From Pseudobdellovibrio sp. (GTDB taxonomy: Bacteria; Bdellovibrionota; Bdellovibrionia; Bdellovibrionales; Bdellovibrionaceae): DNA of 64,000 nucleotides. The translations under genes were made by a program, and so were the position numbers. Positions 55,257 to 64,000 of this stretch are shown piece after piece. The stretch is from the NCBI GenBank assembly GCA_023701385.1, contig JAMPXC010000002.1, positions 1 to 64,000 on the forward strand, given 5' to 3'. Numbering within the stretch: position 1 is the stretch's first letter; each line of letters starts with the position of its first letter. The notes beneath the pieces are model-generated. The model saw only the letters and a program-made list of their open reading frames with translations, was not told where the DNA came from and ran no database searches.

Positions 55257-57641
55257 TTATTTACCGACGATTAGATTTAAAATCTTGCCCGGTTTGTAAA
55301 TCACTTTTGCTGGAGGAGCCCCGTTCAGAGCGGCCGTCACAGTCGTGATTTTTAGCGCCTCAGCCACCGCTGTAGCCTCGTCTGCGGCCACCGCGAGTTC
55401 CACCGTGCCACGCATTTTTCCGTTCACCTGAACGCCCATGGTCACCGTGTCGTCTTGGCAAAGAGCCGGATCAAACTTAGGCCATGCAGCCGTTACAACT
55501 AAACCAGCGCCACCCATTGAATGCCACAATTCTTCAGCCGTATGCGGAGCAAATGGTTGTAATAATTGGGCTAATGGCAATAACGCTTTTTTCGAGCGGC
55601 ATTCGTGTTTGTATAATTCATTTACAAAAATCATCATCGAGCTGATGCACGTGTTAAAATTCATCGCCTCGATGTCTTGCGAAACTTTTTTAATCGTTTT
55701 GTGTAATAATTTTTCAACTTCAGCCGGTAAAGCGTCGTCAGTGGCGATAGATTCACCAGTTTGGTCGTTTATGCTCAAGCGAGAAAGGCGGTCTAAGAAG
55801 CGACGAACGCCTTCGATTCCGTTTTCTGCCCAAGGTTTGTCTTTATCCAAAGGCCCTAAGAAGCAAACGTAGCAGCGTAAAGCATCTACGCCAGTTTCTT
55901 TAGCCACGTCATCCGCAGGAATAACATTGCCGCGCGATTTTGACATTTTTTCACCATCTGGTCCTAGAATCATCCCTTGGTGAGCTAATTTTTTAAACGG
56001 TTCATCAATTGAGATTAAGCCCACATCAAAAAGAACTTTTGTCCAAAAACGTGAATATAGTAAGTGACCTACAGTGTGCTCAGCTCCGCCCACATAAAGA
56101 TCTACTGGCAACCAATACTTGATCGCTTCAGGAGAAAATGGAGCAGATGAATTGTGTGGATCAGCGTAGCGTAAGAAATACCAAGAAGAACCAGCGGCTC
56201 CCGGCATCGTGTCGGTTTCACGAAAGCCGTTTCCGTATTTAACCCAGTCTTTGTTGTTTGCAAGTGGTGCTTCACCTTTATCAGAAGGTTCGTAGTTCGC
56301 CACATCTGGAAGTAAAACGGGTAACTCATTCATTGGAACGGGCTTGATTTGACCGTTCTCGTGGTAAACAGGGAACGGTTCACCCCAGTAACGTTGACGC
56401 GAAAATAACCAGTCGCGAAGTTTGTACTGAACTTGTTTTTTACCTAAGTGTTTTTCTTCAATATGAGCAATCATTTTTTTGATCGCTTCAGCTTTAGCTA
56501 AACCATTAATGAAACCTGAATTGATCGCTTTACCTTCGCCAAAGAAAGGAACTTCACCAGTTCCAGAATCGACAACAGGAATAACAGGTAATTGAAATTT
56601 CGTAGCAAATTCAAAATCACGTTCATCGTGTGCAGGAACGGCCATGATAGCGCCTGTTCCGTAATCCATCATAACGTAATCAGCAATCCATACGGGAATA
56701 TCTTTTCCATTTACAGGATTTACAGCAAAGCCGCCGGTAAACACGCCGGTTTTTTCAGTGTTAGCTTTACGGTCAACTTCAGATTTTTTAGCAGAAGCTT
56801 CAATGTAATCAGCGACATCTTTTGTTTGTGTCGGTGAAGTTAAGCTTTTCACTAACGGATGTTCAGGAGCAAGAACCATGAACGTTACGCCAAAGATTGT
56901 ATCTGGGCGGGTTGTGAAGATTTCAAATTCAGAATCAGTGTTTTTAATTTTGAATTTTACGATCGCACCTTCAGATTTACCGATCCAGTTGCGTTGTGCT
57001 TCTTTAGTGCGCTCTGGCCAGTCGATTTTATCTAAATCATTTAATAAACGTTCAGCATAGTCAGTGATTTTTAACATCCACTGCTTCATAGGTTTTCTGA
57101 TAACCGGGTGGCCGCCGCGCTCAGATTTACCATCGATCACTTCGTCGTTAGCTAAAACTGTTTTTAAAGCCGGGCACCAGTTCACCGGAACTTCTTTTTG
57201 ATAAGCTAAACCTTTTTCAAAAAGTTTTAAGAAAATAAATTGTGTCCATTTGTAGTAGTTAGGATCAGCCGTTGAAATTTCACGAGACCAGTCAAAACTA
57301 AATCCATAACGTTGAAGCGTTGAGCGAAAACTTTGAATCGATTTTTCAGTTGTGATCGCAGGATGCACGCCAGTTTGAATCGCGTATTGTTCAGCCGGTA
57401 AACCAAACGCATCGTAACCCATCGGGTGAAGCACGTTGAAACCCATCGCACGTTTGTAACGAGAAATAATATCTGTCGGTGTGTAAGAGGCGATGTGACC
57501 CATATGTAAGCCGGACCCAGACGGGTACGGGAACATATCTAAGGCGTAGTACTTAGGTTTAGTCGAGTTGTTGTCAGCCTTGTAAGCTTCAGCTTTAGTC
57601 CAGGCTTGCTGCCATTTTGATTCGATTTCAGTGTGTTTCAT
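55257..57641 (-). CDS. leuS: Leucyl-tRNA synthetase
   Basis: DMFPYPSGSGLHMGH, GYDAFGLPAEQYA, KMSKSRGNV (KMSKS). Confidence 0.97.
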   Translation of the reverse strand: MKHTEIESKWQQAWTKAEAYKADNNSTKPKYYALDMFPYPSGSGLHMGHIASYTPTDIISRYKRAMGFNVLHPMGYDAFGLPAEQYAIQTGVHPAITTEKSIQSFRSTLQRYGFSFDWSREISTADPNYYKWTQFIFLKLFEKGLAYQKEVPVNWCPALKTVLANDEVIDGKSERGGHPVIRKPMKQWMLKITDYAERLLNDLDKIDWPERTKEAQRNWIGKSEGAIVKFKIKNTDSEFEIFTTRPDTIFGVTFMVLAPEHPLVKSLTSPTQTKDVADYIEASAKKSEVDRKANTEKTGVFTGGFAVNPVNGKDIPVWIADYVMMDYGTGAIMAVPAHDERDFEFATKFQLPVIPVVDSGTGEVPFFGEGKAINSGFINGLAKAEAIKKMIAHIEEKHLGKKQVQYKLRDWLFSRQRYWGEPFPVYHENGQIKPVPMNELPVLLPDVANYEPSDKGEAPLANNKDWVKYGNGFRETDTMPGAAGSSWYFLRYADPHNSSAPFSPEAIKYWLPVDLYVGGAEHTVGHLLYSRFWTKVLFDVGLISIDEPFKKLAHQGMILGPDGEKMSKSRGNVIPADDVAKETGVDALRCYVCFLGPLDKDKPWAENGIEGVRRFLDRLSRLSINDQTGESIATDDALPAEVEKLLHKTIKKVSQDIEAMNFNTCISSMMIFVNELYKHECRSKKALLPLAQLLQPFAPHTAEELWHSMGGAGLVVTAAWPKFDPALCQDDTVTMGVQVNGKMRGTVELAVAADEATAVAEALKITTVTAALNGAPPAKVIYKPGKILNLIVGK

Positions 57642-57750
57642 CGCCTAACACTAAACCGAAAATCTCATAATGAGAAGAAGTGTTAAAAAACTGCGAAAAA
57701 ATGGTGCGGTTTGTCTCTAGAAAGACCATTTTTTCGCCGATATATTATCT

Positions 57751-58752
57751 ATGAAAAAGGACCCAAAACAGAGGCCCATCTTAGTACTTGATGAAGATTC
57801 TACTACGCTTGAATTAATGGCTGAACCCCTTCGCTGGGAAGGCTACGACGTTCACGGCTTTACATCAGAGCGCGAGGCGACCGAAGCGCTTAATTTTATT
57901 CGTCCTCAATTAGTGATTTTGGATCCTGATTTTGCTGAAGGTAATGGCTTTCACTTTGTGAATAATCTATTTTCGTCAATTCAGAAAGTTCCGGTTATGG
58001 TGGTTTCAACAAACCCAACGACTGAGAAAATCACGCAATTTTTAGATTTAGGAGCCTCTGATTTTATCAGTTCTCCGTTTGTTCCTATGGAATTTTTAGC
58101 TCGTGTACGTACGCAATTACGTATGCGTGATATGCAAGAAGAGTTACTGGCGTCGAATTCAAAACTGCAAGAGATGATCGAGATCGATGATCTTACGGGT
58201 TTATTTAATACGCGTTCTCTTTATAACAAACTAGAGTTTGAAATTGAGCGTGCTCAACGTTTTAGCCGTCCGGTAACGGTGATCATGATCGATATGGATA
58301 AATTCAAATCTGTAAATGATAGCCATGACCATTTATTTGGTTCGTTCGTGTTATCAGAAGTGGGTAAGATTATCCGTCAAAACACACGTACGGTGGATAT
58401 TCCGGCCCGTTACGGTGGTGATGAATTTTTAATCGTGTTGTCAGAAATTCCACTTTCGGGTGTTGAGTTTTTCTGTGAAAAGTTAAGAAACCGCGTTGAG
58501 CAGCACACCTTTAGCTCAGGCCCGGATTCAATTAAATTAACTTTATCAATCGGTTTTGCCACTTACGATGGCGATCCGACGACAACAATTACCGGTAAGG
58601 AATTAGTGCGTAGAGCTGATGCTGCTTTATACGAAGCTAAGCACCAAGGCCGTAACCGTTGTATTAGCTATACACCTAAAATTGACCGTCTTCATAAGTT
58701 TGAAAAGTCTTCTGTAAGTCTGCTTTTCGACAAAAATAAGAAGACAGCCTAG
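57751..58752 (+). CDS. Response regulator with GGDEF domain (REC-GGDEF diguanylate cyclase)
   Basis: Receiver domain PILVLDEDSTTLELM; ARYGGDEFLIVL. Confidence 0.93.
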   Translation: MKKDPKQRPILVLDEDSTTLELMAEPLRWEGYDVHGFTSEREATEALNFIRPQLVILDPDFAEGNGFHFVNNLFSSIQKVPVMVVSTNPTTEKITQFLDLGASDFISSPFVPMEFLARVRTQLRMRDMQEELLASNSKLQEMIEIDDLTGLFNTRSLYNKLEFEIERAQRFSRPVTVIMIDMDKFKSVNDSHDHLFGSFVLSEVGKIIRQNTRTVDIPARYGGDEFLIVLSEIPLSGVEFFCEKLRNRVEQHTFSSGPDSIKLTLSIGFATYDGDPTTTITGKELVRRADAALYEAKHQGRNRCISYTPKIDRLHKFEKSSVSLLFDKNKKTA

Positions 58753-58780
58753 TTCTCTTATGCCATAAAGCTGTCTTGCT

Positions 58781-59548
58781 ATGAGCGAGACAGCTGCACA
58801 AAACACTCCTAAATCAAGACAAGAAAAAGACGATTACTTCAAAACCGTTAAGGTCTTAAAGCGTCCCGAGGTTAACTTAACCCGTACGTTACCACGTCCT
58901 ACAGAATATTCTTTAGCGTTAGATAATGAATATAAAGACATCGCGTTTAATGAAGAGCGTGCTCCTGAAAACAAAGGCCAATGGCGTTCAAAAGTTTTTA
59001 AAGTGAACGAAGAAATGCCACTTGATGTAGAAATCGGAACAGGTGCAGGTAATCACTTTGCGCACTGGGCGATTAAACATCCTGAACGTTTGTTAGTGGG
59101 TTTAGAATTAAAATATAAACCGTTAATTCAAAGTATTCGCCGTGCAAAAGTAGCCAGCTGTAAAAACGCAGCGATCTGCCGTTACCATGCCTTCAACTTA
59201 GATTTATTATTCGATAAAGGCGAAGTGAATAATGTGTTTATTCACTTTCCAGATCCATGGACATCGCCGTACAAACCAAAAAACCGTGTGGTAAATAGAA
59301 TCATTTTAGACTGGATCTATGAAATGCAACGCCCGGGTTCATTCTTAGATTTTAAGACTGATTCTCGTGAGTATTTCTTATGGGCGTTAGAAGAAATCAA
59401 AGCGTCTAAATACAAAGTTGAATTTCAAACTTTGAATTTGTACTCTGAAAATAACAAATACAAAGAAGAAAACTTTGCCACTGGTTTTGAGAAAATCTTT
59501 ACGAAGCAAGGTATTGAAATTAACTATATTCGTTTAGTTAAAGAATAG
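58781..59548 (+). CDS. trmB: tRNA (guanine46-N7)-methyltransferase
   Basis: DVEIGTGAGNHFAHWA, LVGLELKYKPL, NVFIHFPDPWTSPYKPKNRVV. Confidence 0.92.
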   Translation: MSETAAQNTPKSRQEKDDYFKTVKVLKRPEVNLTRTLPRPTEYSLALDNEYKDIAFNEERAPENKGQWRSKVFKVNEEMPLDVEIGTGAGNHFAHWAIKHPERLLVGLELKYKPLIQSIRRAKVASCKNAAICRYHAFNLDLLFDKGEVNNVFIHFPDPWTSPYKPKNRVVNRIILDWIYEMQRPGSFLDFKTDSREYFLWALEEIKASKYKVEFQTLNLYSENNKYKEENFATGFEKIFTKQGIEINYIRLVKE

Positions 59549-59567
59549 TTTTGACGCAAAAATTCAC

Positions 59568-59604
59568 TCTTGATTTCGGTTTACAATGTAAACCGAAATC
59601 AAGA
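59568..59604. repeat. Perfect 17-bp inverted repeat with 3-nt spacer
   Basis: TCTTGATTTCGGTTTAC-AAT-GTAAACCGAAATCAAGA. Confidence 0.9.
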
Positions 59605-59676
59605 ACGAGAAAAAGACTCTAGCCCGATGTTGACCGTCGTCTGTGTGCAGCAAAAAATTGAATTCAAGAATTGTTT

Positions 59677-60039
59677 TTATAACGGCGATTCAAAGCCAAG
59701 AACATTTCCAAAAGGATCTTGAATTTGCAGAATTTGTCTCTGAATTTCGAGAACTTTCAAAGGTCCACGATAAAGTTTTCCGCCGAGGAGTTCAGCTTTT
59801 TTCAAAACTAAATTTATGTCGTCGACAAGCCAATAACCAACGGATCCTCCAGTTGAAAATGGATTTTTTTGATCGGGCACGGTGATATCGAGATTGGTTT
59901 GGCCAACTTTAAAAGAAACAAAAAATTCTGAATCTTCAACTGGTGATAAGCCGAAAAACTTTTCGTAGTATTCACGACTCCTTTTTAAATCATTTGAAAA
60001 AATGCGAATTGTCGCAAACTCTTTAACCTGAAAATTCAT
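59677..60039 (-). CDS. VOC (glyoxalase-like) family protein
   Basis: ATIRIFSNDLKRSREYYEKFFGLSPVED...IQDPFGNVLGF. Confidence 0.87.
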   Translation of the reverse strand: MNFQVKEFATIRIFSNDLKRSREYYEKFFGLSPVEDSEFFVSFKVGQTNLDITVPDQKNPFSTGGSVGYWLVDDINLVLKKAELLGGKLYRGPLKVLEIQRQILQIQDPFGNVLGFESPL

Positions 60040-60125
60040 AGATAAATGTTAAAGGACAATAAGATTTGAGTCATCGAATGATTGCTGCATACAGACGACG
60101 TTCGATTCAGGGGCATCGCGGTCTC

Positions 60126-60680
60126 TCAGGATTTTTTGAATTTAAACCAGTCTTCTTTTTTTAGTTCCCAGATTTCGTTTTCAGTCAGTGCGGGATCGAC
60201 GTGTTTTGCAGGTTGAATTCGTAAAAGTTTCGCACCGGTTTTTTCTTTTACACGGCGTGAACCGATATTGCCTAAGGCGTTTGAGAAAATGAGCTCAGAA
60301 AATCCTAATTCGTTGAAAGCGTAGTCTATCACTGGTTCTACGGCCTCAGTCATAATTCCTTTTTTCCAGTGTTTGCGCGCTAGCCAAAAACCACGGTTTT
60401 CTGGTTTTCCTGGGCGCCACAAATCAACAACACCAATAAGCTCCTGCGGATTTTCTTTTAAAAAAATTCCCCACACCCAGCGATCTTTGCCCTGGTTTGG
60501 TAAAATTACATTTCGTAAAAATGAAATGACGCCATCATCGGGGTAAGGCCATGGTACTAAGGCTGATAAATTACGAACAACTTCGTAGTCGACAAAGTTT
60601 TTTTGCCAATCAGCTACATGTTCTTCAGTAACTCCGCGAAGAATTAATCTTTTTGTTTCAAAAACAGGAAGAGTTGCCAT
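60126..60680 (-). CDS. GNAT family N-acetyltransferase (RimJ/RimL-like)
   Basis: FETKRLILRGVTEEHV, GFWLARKHWKKGIMTEAVEPVIDYAF. Confidence 0.9.
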   Translation of the reverse strand: MATLPVFETKRLILRGVTEEHVADWQKNFVDYEVVRNLSALVPWPYPDDGVISFLRNVILPNQGKDRWVWGIFLKENPQELIGVVDLWRPGKPENRGFWLARKHWKKGIMTEAVEPVIDYAFNELGFSELIFSNALGNIGSRRVKEKTGAKLLRIQPAKHVDPALTENEIWELKKEDWFKFKKS

Positions 60681-60688
60681 GTTGAATC

Positions 60689-60964
60689 CTACCAGTAAGT
60701 CGTTTCAACGATCAAATCATGTTCGACAAAGACTTGGCAACACAGGCGCATGGTATCGGGTTGTTTGTTGCGCTCCATGGTGCGGATTTCTAGTTCGGTT
60801 CTTGTTCCTTGGGGCGTCATTTTAACGGCGCATTTTGAACAAATTCCTTCTCCTAAACAGCTTGAGGCCACGGGTAATCCACCTTCGATGAGCGCGTCCA
60901 TCAGGTTTTTTCCTGATTCGACATTTAGCTCAAGTTTCTTTTGTGGAATTTTAAGAGTTGGCAT
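60689..60964 (-). CDS. 2Fe-2S ferredoxin
   Basis: SSCLGEGICSKCAVKM plus a later Cys (RLCCQ). Confidence 0.9.
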   Translation of the reverse strand: MPTLKIPQKKLELNVESGKNLMDALIEGGLPVASSCLGEGICSKCAVKMTPQGTRTELEIRTMERNKQPDTMRLCCQVFVEHDLIVETTYW

Positions 60965-60975
60965 ATAAGAAAAGT

Positions 60976-61614
60976 ATGAATGAAGATCGTTCAGCGCACA
61001 AATTTATTTTGTTAGGAGCTAGCCGCGGGCTAGGGTGGGCGACCTATCAAGTGCTTGCTAAAAAATATCCTGCGGCAGAATTTATGTTGGTGTCGCGCAA
61101 AATCGGCGAAGGTAATTTTAAGTCTTTGAGATACGATTTTTCAAAAGAACTTTCTTCTGAATTTATCACTGAAATTATTAATTTTAATCCAACGACAATT
61201 ATTTATTTTGCAGCGGGTGGCCCGTACGGAAATTTTCAAGATAAAAAATGGGCCGATCATCAGTGGGCTTTACAAGTGAGTTTTTTATTTCCCGCACAAT
61301 TAGTGCATCACTTGATGCGAATTTCGATTCCTAGTTTAAAGAAATTTGTGGTAGTGGGTTCGGCGATTGCTGAAAATAAACCAGATCCAGGGGCTGCTAG
61401 CTACTGTGCGGCTAAACACGCGTTAAAAGGATTAATCACCACCCTGCAGGCAGAAAATAAATCTGCATTTAACTGTTGCAGCTTTCAAATCGACTTATTC
61501 TCTCCGGGTTATATTGCAACTGACATGCTTCCGGCACAAAGCTGGCCTCGTCAGCAGGAGCTAGCAGCGTCTGCTGAAAATGTAGCAAACCAGCTTATTG
61601 ATTCTTTAAATTAA
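60976..61614 (+). CDS. Short-chain dehydrogenase/reductase family protein
   Basis: FILLGASRGLGWATYQVL, FAAGGPYG, SYCAAKHALKGL (YxxxK). Internal ATG at 60976 also plausible versus ORF start 60958. Confidence 0.87.
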   Translation: MNEDRSAHKFILLGASRGLGWATYQVLAKKYPAAEFMLVSRKIGEGNFKSLRYDFSKELSSEFITEIINFNPTTIIYFAAGGPYGNFQDKKWADHQWALQVSFLFPAQLVHHLMRISIPSLKKFVVVGSAIAENKPDPGAASYCAAKHALKGLITTLQAENKSAFNCCSFQIDLFSPGYIATDMLPAQSWPRQQELAASAENVANQLIDSLN

Positions 61615-61693
61615 CCAATAGGCGTTATCTCTTTTGCCTATCAATTCCCTTCGATAGACTTTACCATCTTTAGTGAATTATTGAGGTAAATTT

Positions 61694-62635
61694 ATGTCTG
61701 AGACGCAAAAAATTGAAAATGTAATTATCGTAGGTTCGGGCCCAGCGGGCTTAACAGCAGCTGTTTACACGGCACGTGCTAATTTAAATCCACTGATGAT
61801 CGAAGGTGAAGAGGCCGGCGGTCAGTTAATGACTACGACAGAAGTTGAAAACTTTCCTGGATTTGCTCACGGAGTGACTGGTCCGGAACTCGTTGAAATT
61901 ATGCGTAAACAGGCTGAACGTTTCGGTACTCGTTACATCACTCGTAACGTAACTAAAGTTGATACTTCTTCTATGCCTTACAAAGTTCATGTGGGTAATG
62001 AAGTGCACTTAACAAAATCAATTATCATTTCTACGGGAGCGTCGGCTAAGTACATTGGTCTTCCTTCTGAAAAACAATACATGAACCGTGGTGTATCGGC
62101 TTGTGCAACTTGCGATGGTGCGTTTTTCAAAAACGTTGAAGTCGCTGTTGTTGGTGGTGGTGATACAGCGATGGAAGAAGCTAACTTCTTAACTCGCTTT
62201 GCAACTAAAGTTTATGTGATCCACAGAAGTGAAAACTTCAAAGCGTCTAAAATTATGTTAGACCGCGCTAAAGGTAACCCAAAAATCGAATTTATTACAA
62301 ATACAGTGGTTGAAGAAGTTATCGGCGACGGTAAGTCTGTAACTGGTCTTCGTTTAAAATCAACTACAACAGGCGATGTTACGACTAAGAACCTGCAAGG
62401 TCTGTTCGTAGCTATTGGACATCAGCCTAATACGAAGCTTTTTCATGGACTGCTAGAGCTAAATGAGGTGGGATATATCAAGACTAAACCAGGTACGACT
62501 TATACAAACGTTCCAGGCATTTTTGCTGCGGGCGATGTACAAGATCCGATCTACCGTCAGGCAATTACTGCGGCAGGTACTGGTTGTATGGCAGCCATCG
62601 ATTGTGAAAGATGGTTAGAAGCACAACACGCATAG
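61694..62635 (+). CDS. trxB: Thioredoxin-disulfide reductase
   Basis: IVGSGPAGLTAAVYTARA, SACATCDGAFF (CxxC), VVGGGDTAMEEANFLT, GIFAAGDVQDPIYRQAITAAGTGCMAA. Confidence 0.96.
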   Translation: MSETQKIENVIIVGSGPAGLTAAVYTARANLNPLMIEGEEAGGQLMTTTEVENFPGFAHGVTGPELVEIMRKQAERFGTRYITRNVTKVDTSSMPYKVHVGNEVHLTKSIIISTGASAKYIGLPSEKQYMNRGVSACATCDGAFFKNVEVAVVGGGDTAMEEANFLTRFATKVYVIHRSENFKASKIMLDRAKGNPKIEFITNTVVEEVIGDGKSVTGLRLKSTTTGDVTTKNLQGLFVAIGHQPNTKLFHGLLELNEVGYIKTKPGTTYTNVPGIFAAGDVQDPIYRQAITAAGTGCMAAIDCERWLEAQHA

Positions 62636-62641
62636 GTTATT

Positions 62642-63145
62642 ATGACAAAAAAATTAAGCACCTCTGATCTGATTCGTAAAATTGAAAAACTGACTAAGCA
62701 ACGTATTGCCGGTCAGGAAGTTGTCGCTTTAGATCAGTTTCGAGATGCTTCACAAAAACTTCATCCAACAACGATCTTAGTGATCGAAGATGAAGAAACT
62801 CAAAGAACGTCGTTAAAAAGAATTTTAGAATCAGATGGCTACCAAGTTAAGTTAGCCGCTGATGCTCCTCAGTTAACGGCGTTACTTGATGAAGATATCG
62901 ACGTAAGCTTCATTATTATGGATGTAGGTTTACCGTGGGTGAATGGTTTTGAATTAGCACAAATGCTTAAAGAGCACCGCGAATTAAAACATATTCCTTT
63001 AATTTTCTTATCGGCTTCAGCTGAAGAAGAAGATTTACAAAAGGGACGTGAAGTGGGCGCTGATGATTACATCAAAAAGCCTTTTGATATCGAAAAATTA
63101 AAAGTTCGTATCAAAGAAATCCTGAACGAAAAAAATCCGAATTAA
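62642..63145 (+). CDS. Single-domain response regulator with N-terminal extension
   Basis: ILVIEDEETQRTSLKRILESDGY, FIIMDVGLP, FLSASAEEEDLQKGREVGADDYIKKPF. Confidence 0.92.
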   Translation: MTKKLSTSDLIRKIEKLTKQRIAGQEVVALDQFRDASQKLHPTTILVIEDEETQRTSLKRILESDGYQVKLAADAPQLTALLDEDIDVSFIIMDVGLPWVNGFELAQMLKEHRELKHIPLIFLSASAEEEDLQKGREVGADDYIKKPFDIEKLKVRIKEILNEKNPN

Positions 63146-63158
63146 ATTTTAACGAAAA

Positions 63159-64000
63159 TTAAGAAATTTTTCTGACTTTAGTTTGCTGACTGAGATAATC
63201 ATTCAGCAAATTAGCCAGTCTTTGCTTTTGCATCTCTGTCACATTGATAAAACGTGTACGTTGCGTAAGACCATCGCCAACTGTCTGCGCGCGCACTTGT
63301 ACGCGGCCATTCTGAGGGTTTGATGGGTTACGGTTAACCACGATAAGGTCAAATTGCACGCCATAGAAATCAAAGGGAATATTATCTTCAAGTAATGAAC
63401 CTGAAAGTGAAATATTCTTAGAATAGCTCTTAAAAGTTTTACCTTTTTGCGAGATCAATAAAATTTCAATTTTTAACTCGTGACGTTCAGCACGGTTTTT
63501 ATAAGCTTCGTTGATCTCTTTAAAATCCAATGGATTTGGTGGCTTATGGTGAGCATTTTCTACATCTAAGTGATCACCGTTAAAATCTTTTTGCATGTGA
63601 TTGGCCACATCAGAATAAGTATCTTCGGTGCTGATCATCGTCATGGCCTTGCCAGCCGGTTGCCAGTGCGCACCCTTCGTTACAGTATCTTCTTCTTGCG
63701 CTGGGTGTGAAACCGGCACTTGCGGTGGTTTATTCTTATTTTGAATTTGCGCCTGGATATGAGCTTTTACATTTTCTTCAGAAACCGGAGCTCCAGGAAG
63801 AGCAAATTCTCTTTGTTCAGAATTTAAAAAGTCTTTTAATAATTGCCAATTGGCCCAACCGGCTGTCCAGACATAGAATCGTGTCCAATCACGCTCGTTC
63901 ATTTTTAGAATAGCTAATTGCAACTGCTCTGTAGGGAGAGGTTGTGATTGAATTTTAGTGATACCATCAAGCAGTATCCAAGTTTTACCGGTCGTCGACA
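63159..64000 (-). CDS. PilZ-like domain protein with N-terminal GYF_2-like segment; 5' end beyond window
   Basis: C-terminal half fits a PilZ-type domain; the reading frame stays open to the window edge (STTGKTWILLDGITKIQSQPLPTEQLQLAILKMNERDW), so the ORF-track start at 63923 is artificial. Confidence 0.7.
   Translation of the reverse strand, partial: STTGKTWILLDGITKIQSQPLPTEQLQLAILKMNERDWTRFYVWTAGWANWQLLKDFLNSEQREFALPGAPVSEENVKAHIQAQIQNKNKPPQVPVSHPAQEEDTVTKGAHWQPAGKAMTMISTEDTYSDVANHMQKDFNGDHLDVENAHHKPPNPLDFKEINEAYKNRAERHELKIEILLISQKGKTFKSYSKNISLSGSLLEDNIPFDFYGVQFDLIVVNRNPSNPQNGRVQVRAQTVGDGLTQRTRFINVTEMQKQRLANLLNDYLSQQTKVRKIS

Noticed and set aside
57642-57750. T-box riboswitch upstream of leuS
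   Set aside because: No T-box consensus (TGGNACC) or specifier-loop arrangement; only generic stem-loops are visible.

Overview
The window is a gene-dense, low-GC bacterial chromosomal segment with about 60 credible protein-coding genes. I see no rRNA, tRNA, CRISPR array, transposase, integrase or phage genes. Gene content resembles a Bdellovibrio/Pseudobdellovibrio-type predatory bacterium, but that assignment is inferred from recall and was not tested. Main modules: a split biotin-dependent acyl-CoA carboxylase plus HMG-CoA lyase; a FIST-domain sensor with a cytoplasmic histidine kinase; a CoA-precursor operon (DUF2520/PanG-like, panB, panC, coaBC, coaX, panD); hppD-hmgA-ribD-chaA, with an unusual phenylalanine hydroxylase about 5 kb away; an envelope/peptidoglycan cluster (S41 protease, DUF1460, SleB-like hydrolase, CotH-like protein); an Opp-type ABC importer without an adjacent ATPase; arginine decarboxylase and an agmatinase-like protein; leuS, trmB, rsmG, xth and trxB. 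The most interesting non-genic signal is two families of short, near-identical repeats (GGTGCCAGGCCTTTTTTGCTACGG and GGTAGGCCGTTACTTTTTGAAACGCG). They sit 0-10 nt after stop codons, in most cases between the stop codon and an intrinsic terminator. Other candidates for follow-up are an orphan Cas2/VapD-like mini-protein, a secreted HExxH protein, a cysteine-depleted DksA-like protein, a permuted-type ATP-grasp enzyme, and several structured leader/intergenic regions. Family assignments come from reading the supplied translations; no database search was run.
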